From Isochrysis galbana (Eukaryota; Haptophyta; Isochrysidales; Isochrysidaceae): 64,000 nucleotides of DNA. Shown piece after piece: positions 43,488-53,900 of the stretch. Each line of letters starts with the position of its first letter. The stretch's first letter is position 1. The notes beneath the pieces were generated by a model. It saw nothing but the letters and a program-made list of their open reading frames with translations, ran no database searches and was not told the origin of the DNA. The DNA is taken from contig CM030936.1 in the NCBI GenBank assembly GCA_018136815.1, positions 2,287,131 to 2,351,130 on the forward strand, in the 5' to 3' direction. The position numbers and the translations under genes were made by a program.

Positions 43488-45149
43488 TTAGTACACCGTC
43501 ATCATGCCGCGCACCGCCAACTCTGTAACCTGCCATTTGCCGTCCGTCTCTGAGCGCGGCCGCTCTTCAGACGATTTCGAGCCGCTCATCTTCCCTTCAG
43601 CATCTGGTGCCTCGCCGTTGTCCCGGTCGACCTCTGCGTGATCGTTTTCTTGGCGTTTGCTCCACTCATCAGGAGGATCGACGAATTCCTCGTTCGGTTG
43701 TAGAGCAAAAAGGTAGTGAACGGCGCGGATGTCGTCCTCGTTGCCCTCAACGATCTTGCCCGTCAGCTTGGAGCGCACGCAGTTGAGCTGATGTGCCTAT
43801 CAAATCCAGTGGAATGGATTGCGGGGGTTCTAAGGTTGATTTGAGTGCGGACAAGGTGTGCTGCCGAGCAAATGGGTAATGCAAATGTGCACATGATGAG
43901 CCCGGTGCTCTGTCGCGTCGCGTTCCGTTCGCGCTGAGCATATGCGTCGCCCCGTAAAATATGGGAGCAAGATGAGCTCCGCACCTCGAACGAGATCACG
44001 GGGGTAGGAATACCGCCGATGAAGCGCACTGACTCGATTTCTGGTTCAGAAAGGAACAGCAGCCTCTCATCCATCTATGAGGGGAGAAACAAGGGCCATA
44101 TCAATCTTCTAGCAGTGCTGGGTACAGCGGCGGCGAGGCTGAACCAAGCGTAAGCACCATTCCGTGCATCGCCGCCAGCTCCCCGATGAAGAGGCCAGCA
44201 GCTCGATGGCGGGATGCTCCTCACATTGCACACAGCTAAATGCATATCAGAGCAAGCAACACCCCACTACACGGACCTGAAGCTGGTGCGCCTGCCTTTC
44301 CATGACTGACTTGTGCAGTGCTCCATAAGCAGCTTCGCGACAGTTTCGGCGCAGAACCTCCATATCACCGCGCAAGTATGCGCCAAGCACATCCTTTTGC
44401 TTCTGCACAACTTCTGTAGCGAGGAAGGTGTCCATGTCGAAATCTGGCATGATTTCTCGGAGTTCCCGCAAGGCTTCTGCTTGCTCTGTCTCACCGAAAA
44501 TGCGGTCCCCAACGCCGCCCGCCGCATCGCCGAACACGGCGCCAAAGCGCCCAAACGGCGACTCAGAGGCGAAGTTGAACGTCTTCTCCCAAAAGGTAGG
44601 CTCCCTCACTACGACCTGCGTCGAATTTGGGTCGCCTTGCCCTTGGGTTGGCGGAGCAGATCCTCCGCCAAATAGCCCGCTGATCCTATCGCGTAACTGA
44701 TCGAAGAACCCGGTGCTGCGAACGCCCTGCTTCTCCCCAGCCGCCTGGCCTGCGTCAGCGCTGGCCTTGTCGCTGCTCCCGTCGGCACCGCCACTGGGAT
44801 TGAAGCCAGCCTTCGCTCTGGCTTCCTCCGCCATCTGTGCAGCATGGTTTGCAGCAGAGGAAGCCTTGGCACCAGCCTGGTGAGCCGCCGCGGATGCAGA
44901 CGAGCCAGCGGCCTCGGCCGCCTTCTGCACCCCCGCGGCCGCCTTCTGGGCCGCCTCACGTGCCTTGTTCAGCGTCTCATCCTCGCGGAGGCTTTTGATG
45001 GTGTCCTGCAGCTCCTTGTTCTTCTCCATCTCCTTCTTGAGGGAGTCGCGGAAGTTGCCAAAGAAACCGCCATTGTGACGGACGGCGCGCACGCTCGTGC
45101 ATCCGAGCGCAGCACGTGCGAGCCGGCTCGAGCTGCCGCGCGCGAGCAT
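43488..45149 (-). CDS. TIM44: TIM44, mitochondrial import motor scaffold
   Basis: Three minus-strand exons (45149-44277, 44074-43985, 43787-43488), all phase 0, give 420 residues. The leader MLARGSSSRLARAALG is arginine-rich without acids, as for a mitochondrial presequence. Then come FFGNFRDSLKKEMEKNKELQ (the TIM44 N-terminal signature), an Ala-rich linker, FWEKTFNFASESPFGRFG, IMPDFDMDTFLATEVVQKQK and AYLRGDMEVLRRNCREAAYG. The C-terminal domain is completed by DERLLFLSEPEIES, PTPVISFE, GKIVEGNEDDIRAVHYLFAL and GKWQVTELAV. TIM44 tethers mtHsp70 to the TIM23 channel on the matrix side. The Ala/Gln linker (about 65-130) is longer than in animals, and an insert of acidic residues precedes the last strand. 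Confidence 0.95.
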
Positions 45150-45674
45150 GATGGGCGGGGCTGCGAGAAAGGGGTGAGGGGCGGGGGGGCAGAAGGGGAG
45201 GAGGGAGACGCGCGCGCGGCGGGGGCGGCGAGAGGAGAGGCGAGAGAGCCGCGATGCGGGGGGGCAGACGTGGCATCCGGAAGGGAGAGAGAGGTTATGT
45301 TGTAGAGTACGATGCCTCTCTCTACGGATACAGCCTACAGCAACTACTCTACTTACTACTCTGAGTGTGTCGGTTGTGTTTCGGTCAGAACTTGCACACC
45401 GTCACCAGAATCTCCACGGCCTCTTGTAGGCTCGCAGGTCACCGGGCCCTACAAAGTCGCATTCCGTCGAAAGAGGAAATAGGATCATGTAATTTTCTTT
45501 TTATGGATTATGATTATGGCGGATTCGGATTCACTCTTCACTATTTCTATTTCTCTGCTTCTACTTACTATTTACGCTAACGGTAGTTATTTGTTATTTT
45601 TATTTTGGTTATCACAACTTTAAGTATGAGTATGTTTGTTTTAAATATTAGAAACATAATGTTCATTTTCATAG
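45150..45674. other. TIM44 5' flank and AT-rich spacer
   Basis: GC-rich and GA-rich next to the TIM44 start, then AT-rich from 45480. GTCGCATTCCGTCGAAAGAG at 45456 is an inverted relative of the motif at 6598. No coding pattern. Confidence 0.5.
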
Positions 45675-46690
45675 TACTACCTCCGTTCCATTACTGAACC
45701 GCATCGCCAAAATAGGGACAGTAAAGTTGACATAAAAGAAATTCGTGTGGAGAGGGGAATAGCGGGTACACTGGGGCGAAAGACCACCAAAAAATCTGGC
45801 ACCCAAAGCCACCAAGGGCGTCCGAATATTATATTTTCAGTATTGATCAAACACGATTTTGGCGCCCCCTAGCTACACGGCCGATCGCCTTGCCACGAAA
45901 GCTCTCGCCGCTCCGCCTCTCTCGCGAGAGCCGGGCCGCATGGCGCGCCTGAAGGTGGTCGAGCCCCAGCAGCATGGGAGGCGCACCGGTGGCGACTTTG
46001 TGAGGCGCTGCCGTCCTGCTTCTCCCGAGCAGCCTCCTGAGCCGCCCAGCACGCCCAAGGAGGATGCGGCCCCACCGTCCAAGAAGTGGCAGTGGTCGTT
46101 GACGCCGAACTGCCAGGCGGCAATTGCTGTGGCATACGAGCATACGAGCGCGAGCGGCTGCCCGAGCCGAAGCATGGGAAGGAGTGGCAGCGAGCGCACG
46201 CGGCATTGTGGGAGAAGTATCATGTTGGCCCGCGCTATCCGACTGAGGTCAGCCGAACATCATCAGCTGGCGGCTGGCTGAGGCGGAACGTCTGCCGGCA
46301 TGCCGCAAGGGTGCTGGTGGCCTTGCCACTGTGCAATTGTGAGCAAGCATTCAGCATGAATACACCCCCTGAAGAATTTAGTGCTCTCTTCAATAACTAA
46401 AGCCTGGTGTTGGCGCGCATCGTTGAGGTGGAGGGATCGAATGAGTATGATTTGCCGCACCGCCGTGATCTGTGATGTGCTCGAGGACACTGACACTGAT
46501 TAGAATTCCTTTCTTTGTGACTTTGTCCGTAGGTGCGAATCACACTATTGAGATGAAACAAAATGTTCATGTTAAGCCCCAATGTACCCTCTCCCCTCTA
46601 ACATCTTTGGCGGGGCCCCAATATTAGTGTCTAGCTGACAGTTATTGTTTAAAGCCTCCTTGACATCTGAGTAATGGAACGGAGGTAGTA
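45675..46690. mobile_element. Mariner/Stowaway-like TIR element
   Basis: A perfect 20-bp inverted repeat, TACTACCTCCGTTCCATTAC at 45675-45694 and inverted at 46671-46690, includes a TA at each outer edge, the Tc1/mariner target duplication. CTACCTCCGTTCC closely resembles plant mariner-like and Stowaway termini (CTCCCTCCGTTCC). The 1016-bp interior has open frames on both strands (for example 45859-46281 plus) but no DDE/D signature was recognised. One frame ends AARVLVALPLCNCEQAFS, faintly hAT-like, so a hAT scrap may be nested inside. It is probably non-autonomous. Confidence 0.8.
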
Positions 46691-47304
46691 TAAAAAAAAC
46701 CTTTTAATGTTCTCGCCACGCGCGCGGCTACGGGGTTGTCTATTGTAGCCACGCCCAGGTCCCTTCCTCTCCTCTCACTTCCCGCCTTGCGGCAACTCCC
46801 CTCGTGCTCTACATAGGGGCCCGGGTCGTGGGGGGGGGCTGGGTCGGGCGGGGTGCATCGGCCCTCAGTGGTCTGTCCTCGCCTTCCTCCTGTGCCTCTG
46901 GGTGGCCGGTTTCTTGCTGCTGTGTTGTTGGTGTCGCGCCGTTGCTGAGGTGCCTCATGCTCGTGAGTTGTTCTTCTTCGTAGGTGGTTCTTTCAGGGAG
47001 GGGGGGGGGGAGGGGAGGGTGTGCCTCGACCTCAGGCGAGCCTTTCGGCGAGGCCAATCGCTTCCGCCACAAGGCCGAGGTTGTCGCTCATTCTTAGTTT
47101 ACCTTTGTTGTCTTCTGTAAATATCGGGGCGCTGAGCTCCGCTGACCTTTTTATTTTAGGTTTTCTACCCTGGGCCGCCGTGCGAGTGCGCAACGGGCGA
47201 CAGGTTTTCGACGGAGTTAGGCCCCTCGCCAGGGTGGTGAATCTTAAGAGCGTGGATTCTAAGACCGGTATGTAGTGGTATTCATATGATTCGAACTAGG
47301 TCGT
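46691..47304. other. Intergenic, nothing recognised
   Basis: GC-rich spacer with a G run near 47000-47015 and no supportable gene. Confidence 0.5.
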
Positions 47305-47457
47305 TTGCCTTCATTTGGTACCCCTCGTTTCCAAATACGCGATGCGGGGCCACCACGAGGGAGTCCCAATCCTAGGGGTGGGAGGGCGAGGGAGCGTGAA
47401 GGCGCGGGGGCGTCACGCATGACGTGGCCGCCGCGCAGCCGCATGCAGGACCTCTCC

Positions 47458-47808
47458 TCACACTTGTCTTGAAAGGATCGTCTTCAATGAGTGCATCGGA
47501 TGTATACCGCACTCCTCGTGTGTCAGCTTGAACTTCTTTTCGATGTCGTAAAAGCTGTGGTACGGGTCAATGTACCCCTGCTTCTTTTCGAGCATGAGGT
47601 AATGCCTACCGGTCTTATCAATGGCGTAGGGATACGGAAAGTCGTTCGCTCCTACAGGCGATACGAATGCGACGATCTCGTCGACGGCCTCAAATTCGAA
47701 CACTTCGATGCCCACGAAGACGTATTTGAGGTCGCCGATGTAGAAGAGCAAAGAGTTCCCTGCTTCATTGAGCTTGTTCACTCTGTCGTACCCTCCTGAC
47801 AATACGAC
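47458..47808 (-). pseudogene. Captured fragment resembling a giant-virus protein (copy 1)
   Basis: The minus frame reads GGYDRVNKLNEAGNSLLFYI, GDLKYVFVGIEVFEFEAVDE, then SPVGANDFPYPYAIDKTG, HYLMLEKKQGYIDPYHSFYD and a C-terminus at 47458. Strings like FVGIEVFEF..VDEI and SPVGxNDxPYPYA recall an uncharacterised family common in giant viruses of protists. That link is from memory and needs a search. The last 65 residues occur again at 56055-56250, nearly identical in DNA, inside LINE copy 2. Confidence 0.5.
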
Positions 47809-47929
47809 AGTCAATGGGCATCGCCGAGGCCACCGAGGCCGCCGAGGCCGCCGCGGCCGTCGAGAACGTGCCGCGCCTGCGCAACGTGCGCGGCGGCTCC
47901 GTGCTCCGCCTGCACGAGCGGGCGGCATT

Positions 47930-48095
47930 CCCCAGAGAGTTGTTTGTTCTCCCCCTCCCCCCTCACGCGGAACGTTGTCAGATTTGGCCCCCTCGAAAAC
48001 CGCGCATCTCCCATCACAAACCGCGCACTATTCTGACAACCTTCCGCGTACGGGGGTAGGGGGGAAATCAACAACTTCCTGGGAGCGCTGCACGA
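47930..48095. repeat. Foldback repeat of the CTGACA/TTCCGCG family
   Basis: Arms TCACGCGGAACGTTGTCAGA (about 47964) and TTCTGACAACCTTCCGCGTA (about 48031) with GTTGTTTGTTCTCC and GGGGAAATCAACAAC beyond. Same family as 11744-12570. Confidence 0.75.
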
Positions 48096-49249
48096 GTTGG
48101 GGAGGAGGGCTGCACGAGCGGGCGGCATTCTCCCCCTGCAATACGTCACCCGTCAACCCCCTCACCAACAGTCTGAAGATCCCGCTGAAGTGCTTTCGTG
48201 GCAATTGAAGAGCTAACTTTTTGGTGGATTGCTCGATGGGGGCCTCGGGACCATGATGGGGGAGGAGAGACAATGCAAGGTTTCTATACTCCATTTCTGG
48301 TTGACAAACAATAAAAATGAAGGGGGGTGTAGAATAATTTACCTCCTCTATTTATTTGGAGCGAAGGGCAAAGGGTTTGAAGGCACCGCGCGTCGCCAAC
48401 CATGACATTGCGGCTTTGATGGCATTGATGGAGGGGAATGTACTGTCGAATGTTCGACCGAACATTCGCCGAATGGTGGCCTTGGTGGCGTCCTTGTACT
48501 CTTGCTCGTTCAGTGTGACATCCTTGGTCGCGTCCAACCAGAACTTCGCCTTTTTCTTCCATATGGGTTGCGAGAGTGCGCCTTCGCGCGTGAGCCACGA
48601 GGGTTGAATGTTTAGGTCTCGGAAGTTTACCAGGGCTTCTCTCCAGAAGGTCGGGAGTGCTGGGTTGCCTCTGAGGCTTCCCGTAAGTGTTTTTATTGGT
48701 ATCGTGGAGAGGACAGCGCCCCTCCCCAGTCCGGTGCGGCAGAACCATGCGTCCAGCGCGTGCTTCCAGATCGCTTTGCGTGCGTTTAGGTAGTTTAGGA
48801 TCCATTTGGCTTGGAGGGCCTTGACATGAGTCGGCCAGTGTAGGAGCCCTAGCCCCAATGTGGCTGCGGGTCGCGCCGCCGAGGCGGCGCGGCCCTTGCC
48901 AGGGTGGGAGGGGCCTCTGCCATAAGGCATGCCCAGTGGGGTGCGGCTGGTCCCTGCCTGATGCTGTTTCCCTGGGTCCTGCAGTCTGCTGCCTCCCATG
49001 TGGGGGGCCAGCATGGCTGCTGCGTGTGGTGTGGCCGGGGCCACGGGCCGTGTGGCGCGACGCGGGTCGCGCTCACCTGCTCGGCCTCTGATGGCGGGCG
49101 CGGTCGCTTCGACAGCGACTGCTCCATGGGGGCTGGGGGGCCGCCCTCAGCGGGGGGCCCGAAGGAGAGGGGGGGAGCGGCGGCGCGCTCCATGGCAACT
49201 GACTATAAAGTTAGTTGGCATTTTCATAGTATATGTGTGCTCAACTTGA

Positions 49250-49949
49250 GTCTGTCCCATATTCCATATTCGACGGAATCAACCTCCCCTCTCTCCCCTT
49301 CCGTCACGCGCCCTCACGCTCTCTACCCTTAAAGAATTGGCGCTCGCGCCCGCGGGGGGATCGGTTCCTTTATATCTAAGCTACATTCGGCATTTGATTC
49401 CCGCCGGATGCAGCGCCGTGTCGGGCTGCCGACAGTCCGACCACCCCCTGACCCTTTGGCATCATTGCCCGCGCAGCCCACCCAGCTCCTCACGGCGAGT
49501 GCACGCGGCTACCCTGGCTACCAGAGGCCCCACCCCGACCATCCCGACCCGCCCCTCGCAGGATTCGCCCTCTCTCGAACTCGGCATCGGGCATCGAGAA
49601 CCAGGACCAGCTCACTAACGCGGCCGTCCACGCGTGGCTGACGAGCCTGCGCGTTGAGGCTGCCTACGCGGCCATCCTCTACTCGGACAGTGCCAGATCC
49701 GGCATTGATCGATGAGGCGAGACCCGTGGGTGGCCTCAGGACGGGCCTTCGGGCCTTGTCGTGGCGCTCTACGCTGCGGCGGGCAGGAAAGGCCAAGATC
49801 CTACTAGAGCGCCTCATAGCGCATCTCGCGGGAACCCACCACCTAGAGCAGAAATCATTTTCTGCCGCTGGGTGGTGGCCTTGGCAGGTGGCATTAGAAA
49901 TACTTTATGCTGTTGATGACGCGCGACAGAGGCGCTGATCGCCGGGTCG
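49250..49949. other. Unassigned GC-rich region
   Basis: Plus frames here (for example 49654-49938) have no domain. CATATTCGACGGAATCAACC at 49259 is a variant of the motif at 22655. Confidence 0.35.
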
Positions 49950-50771
49950 AGAGCACCGGCTCCTCAGTGTCGCCTTCAGCTCATCCAAGTCATATCCATG
50001 CTTGGAGCCGAGGGCTGCTGCACGGTCGGCCGCTTGCTCGGGCGCACGAGCGTACGAGCGCTCCTCTCCCTGTGGCCCCGGAGTTCTGGCCGGCAGGGGA
50101 ATGACGCCACGCCGTATGCGCTCAAGATCCTCGGCGCCGAGCCTCTTCTCCCAGTGGTCCATGCGCCGCCGGTCCACCCCAAACTCCGCGGCCCATTGGG
50201 CCTTGGAGCATAACACCGAGCGATCGGCGATCGGTGTCGGGGTGGTACCAGCACACAGCACGCAACGGCCTTACAGGCCCTCTCCCTGACGCCCTCCGCC
50301 GCCGTGGCGCGCTGGGGGTCTGCATATGACATGGACGGCCCCGCATAGCGCCGCTCGCGCTGCGCGGGCGCCGCGCCCGCCCCGCCAGCCCGCCAGGGGT
50401 GCGAAGGACGCTGGCGACATCATCGACGTCGTCGCCGCCAGACGCTCCAGCTCCACCAGGCGGGCCGTCGCGCGGCGAGTGCGGATCTGCGCAGCTGGGA
50501 GGCTGTCTCCCAGTAGGCCTCGGGCCTCTAGCCTCTCCTCGAGCCATTTCCCAGCTTTCACAGCCCCCCCAGAGGGCGAAGGACACACGGCGAAGGGATT
50601 GCGCCGGCGCAAGGAATTGGCCGCCCACGTAGTACAAAGAACTCTTCCCTCAGGGAGGGAGCCTAGGTTGCTAGAGTGCAGCGACGCAACGAACAACGAC
50701 CCCCGGCGCCATCGCTCATGTGCAGCTGTCCCAGCAGCCCCCAGGGGCAGGAAGGCAGGAAGGACCCCCAC
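49950..50771 (-). CDS. Unrecognised minus-strand coding-like region
   Basis: Two minus frames carry coding-like stretches: the upstream one KAGKWLEERLEARGLLGDSL then TRRATARLVELERLAATTSM, the downstream one SVLCSKAQWAAEFGVDRRRM, EKRLGAEDLERIRRGVIPL and ALGSKHGYDLDELKATLRSR. Each is helical and charged. They are in different frames, so introns or frameshifts separate them. The second has a helix-turn-helix feel (KAQWAAEFGVDRRRMDHWEK) and could come from a mobile element. Family unknown. Confidence 0.3.
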
Positions 50772-50969
50772 GCCAGGAGTTGGGCACGCGCCAGGAATTG
50801 GGCAGCTGGGCAGCTACGGAGTACGAGTACCCCCGGAGTACCCGCTCTTCCCCTCTCAACAGGAATTTCTTTTCTGTAAACTTTATTGCCCCTATGTTGG
50901 CGATACGGTTCAGTAAGGGAATGGAGGTACATACTACTCGTACTAGTACATATGTTCGGCATGTGACGT

Positions 50970-51205
50970 GGAGGGGGGAGGGGGTTTGAATGGCGGGGCG
51001 GGAGGAGGAGCGGACACGCGGAAAGGGGGGAAAGAAGGGGGAAGGGGGGGGGGGGGGGGGCAGGTTGGAAAGGGAGGGGGGGGGGAGGGGGGGGCGGAGT
51101 GGGGGGGGCGGGGGGCGGGGGGGGCGGGGGGGCGGGGGGCGGGGGGGGGCGGGGGGGGCGGGGGGGAGGCAGGCTGAATGGGGGGAGGGGGGGGGGGGGA
51201 TGAGC
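50970..51205. repeat. Extreme G-rich tract
   Basis: About 230 bp that is mostly G on the plus strand with runs of 5 to 14 G, including 51045-51060 and 51080-51170. Strong quadruplex potential. Proline and glycine open frames here are artefacts. It lies upstream of the GNAT-chromodomain gene. Confidence 0.9.
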
Positions 51206-51606
51206 CCCAGTGAGCGAGTGGGTGAAAGCGAGGAGAATGAAGAAATGGACGCAGAGTGAGAGGAAAACGGAGGGGCGTAAGGCCAGGTGGGCGAGAGCGG
51301 CCCCCCCCCAAATGGTGCGCCACCCTCCCTTGTCCAGGCTTGCGGAGCCTCCCACGGCCTTGGCACGTAGCGGCAGTCTAAGAGCACACCTGCCGATTTA
51401 GACTGTTGATCGCTGCCGCCAGCGTGGGCACATCGTTGACCCATCCGCGCAGCGTGGGCACCAGTTATTCTCTTCCTCCTCTGGCCGCTCAACCTCTGCA
51501 CCCTGTCTGGCTTCAGGGGGAGGGCGAGGACCAGGACGGTGTGGCCACCTCGCGGTCGCAACGAAAAGTTGGCAACCAATCAAGCTCGACTGCTAGTGTG
51601 CACGGC

Positions 51607-53140
51607 ATGTCGGAGCCCAGCGCACCAGACACAGGGGGTTGGGCCTATGAGCGTGTTTTGCTCAAGTTCAAGGGGATGAACGATGACCAGATGCGGTCAA
51701 ACCTGGAGGTTCGGGCGGCAATAGGGGTCTTGGCTCGTATGTTCGATAGTCTGGACACTCTCGAAATGCGCGTCGCGGACAGCGACCTGGAGATGCAAGA
51801 GGCTCTCAAGCTGTACCGGGACATGAACCACCTATCCTTGGCAGGTGGAATCACCTGCGAGCAGGTGATACAACATGTGCAGTCGACGACCATTCTTCTC
51901 TTCTACAAGCCTGTTGATGCGCCCGTTCCCATCCCTGTCACCGCTGCCACTTTTTCATTACGTGCTCCATCCACCATGATGCTGCGGCTGCTTGCGACTC
52001 ACCCGAGGATGACACGAAAGGGATTTGCACGCGCCACGGTGCATTTTCTTAAAGAGCTCTGTCGGGCCTTGGACCAGAGCGACATTTTAGTCTACACGTA
52101 TCCTTCCTCGGCGTCATTCTACAAGGCATTGAACTTTCAACACACCAACCCGCATCTGCATCAACAGCGGCCGCCCACCATGGCTGCTGCAGCTCCAGCG
52201 GCCGCAACTCCAGCAGCCGTCCAGACTCCCGTGGCCACCACGCCTGCACCAATTGAGAACGGGACGAACGAGGGTGGGGCAGTTCCCCCACCTCAACCTC
52301 AGCCACAGAGGTCGCGCGAGGAGGTCCGCGACGCCAGACGGGTGTTCTCCGCAAAGGAGAATGAGATGATCTATCGTGTTCAGCCCACGCTGATATCCGT
52401 CTTGCATCGTGGCGTACGTGCCAATACTGAGGGGGTACACCCATATGCTTGCACACGTCGACGCGCAGTTCCAAATGCTGCTCCGGGCGATGAGCGATCT
52501 GCACCGGGCGCTCGCCGAAGAGGACATGACAAGGAGAGCCGCAGAGGACATGGGGCACACACGAGCTCAACGGATGCTGTTTCTGACGGCGCCAAGAACC
52601 GACCAGTCATCGGACTAGTTCCGGTGGACCCTGTCCCTGATTTCACACAAGCCGCGAATGGCTGGCGGGATGCTGTGAAGCCCCTGTGCACATCGTCCAC
52701 AACTAATGGCTGCGGGTGTTGTACCTCCACACCACCAGCGACGGCCAGCAGAGCCATCAACAAGGCGGAGGGTAGCGGAGCTGACGTGAGCGATGCCGAC
52801 ACCGGTGAGGAGCCTCCTCCTCGCAAGCGGAAAGGGGGAGGAACCGAAAAGGAATACGATGTGCAGGAAATCCTTGGAGTGAGGGCACATGGAGGCCAAG
52901 TACAGTACCTGATCAAATGGAAAGGGTGAGAGCTCTCCCCGTGGCGACCCGTGCGCCTGTGTCCCTTCCGACGCTAGCAGGCATGGCGGCATCCAGCCTT
53001 CTCACACAATTCCGTGCCCATGCCTCAGGTGGGCGGCAAAGCACAACACGTGGGAACCAAGATCGAATTTGGCCAATCTCGAGGATGAGATCCAGGCATT
53101 CGAGCGGTCCCTTACTGAAGCACGTGGTACCGACTGCTAG
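51607..53140 (+). CDS. GNAT-like acetyltransferase with C-terminal chromodomain
   Basis: Two exons (51607-52925 and 53029-53140, intron 103 bp, GT-AG, in phase) give 476 residues from the first ATG; the frame is open back to 51406. A GNAT-like part covers about residues 110-185: TFSLRAPSTMMLRLLATHPR, MTRKGFARATVHFLKEL (the R/K-x-G-F/Y-A acetyl-CoA loop) and YTYPSSASFYKALNF (the late GNAT motif). A Pro/Ala linker follows, then PPPRKRKGGG, then a chromodomain split by the intron: EYDVQEILGVR, VQYLIKWKG, then exon 2 WAAKHNTWEPRSNLANLED. Aromatic-cage residues (Y, W, W) are present. Chromodomains bind methyl-lysine, so a chromatin acetyltransferase is plausible. Between 52409 and 52615 another frame looks more protein-like (AHVDAQFQMLLRAMSDLHRA), so extra introns or frameshifts are possible. 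Confidence 0.7.
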
Positions 53141-53247
53141 CGCATGCCTTGCTGCGCAGCTAATTTTGCACATGGAAAGCTGCACATCGTGCACAACGAC
53201 TCGAGTTCCATGTCGTCACGTCAAGCAGCTCCCATTTTTCAGCCCTG

Positions 53248-53253
53248 AATAAA
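53248..53253 (+). promoter_or_regulatory. Polyadenylation signal
   Basis: AATAAA, 108 bp after the stop of the GNAT-chromodomain gene, well placed for its 3' end. Confidence 0.55.
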
Positions 53254-53664
53254 GTCTCTCCATTCGTGGCTTTGTTCTGCCTCTCGCTGGGTCGTCGAAC
53301 TATTCACCAAGGATGCGTCCTGCGCACGACCATTCTTTTTTATCTTTGTTTGGGCAACACGAGTTGTTGTAGCGCACGCAGCTCGTGCAAGCATTGATAC
53401 ATTCCCAACCTCTTGCCTCCGGTGCTAGAACACATCCAAATAGCCTGTCGCTGGCTGATAAATATTTGTATCCCGGCATCTGTGGGGGCAATGGTAGAGC
53501 ATGGATCATTCGTGGGCATGAACAATAATTGAAGTGATCAGCAGAGTTGCTACAGGCTTCACAGCCAACGATGCATCAGTGCGGTAGTGTGGAGAGCTGT
53601 GTTGTGGCGAGTGTAAGAATATGAGCATGTTGATTTGTCGCATTCATCCTAGATGATGCGCGAC

Positions 53665-53900
53665 TAAATTTATAGTTGGTCGCCATGGAGCGCGCCGCCG
53701 CTCCCCACCTCTCCTTCGGGCCCCACGCCGCGGGCGCCCCCCCAGTACCCATGGAACTGTCGCTGGCGAAGCGACGCGCGTCCGCCCGCAAAGGCCAGGC
53801 AGGTGAGCGCGACCCCAGTCGCGCCGGCACGGCCCGTGGCCCCGGCCACAACAGCCAAAAATAAAAATATTCTTGAAGGTGCCCGCTATGCTGCTACTGA
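53665..53900 (+). mobile_element. LINE 5'-end fragment
   Basis: ATGGAGCGCGCCGCCGCTCC at 53684 encodes MERAAAPHLSFGPHAAGAPP, the counterpart of the start of LINE copy 1, and is followed by AAAATATTCTTGAAGGTGCC, the leader of LINE copy 2. It is a truncated element directly in front of another. Confidence 0.7.

Larger units (their letters stand above)
47305..49199 (-). mobile_element. Non-LTR retrotransposon (LINE) copy 1, rearranged
   Basis: Read on the minus strand: a 5' end MERAAAPPLSFGPPAEGG (49193), then the RT tail LGLGLLHWPTHVKALQAKWI, NYLNARKAIWKHALDAWFCR and LRGNPALPTFWREALVNF (48850-48580), and MSWLATRGAFKPFALRSK (48405-48352). The RT catalytic core is deleted. Beyond lie a foldback repeat (47930-48095), a captured gene fragment (47458-47808) and a terminus GGTCGTTTGCCTTCATTTGG at 47305. 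The layout mirrors copy 2 at 54005-58612. Confidence 0.7.

Noticed and set aside
45859..46400. Mariner transposase
   Set aside because: No DDE/D motif or helix-turn-helix pattern could be recognised in any frame within the TIR element.
50663..51579. Long proline-rich minus-strand frames
   Set aside because: Antisense of the G-rich tract; open only because C-rich DNA lacks stops.
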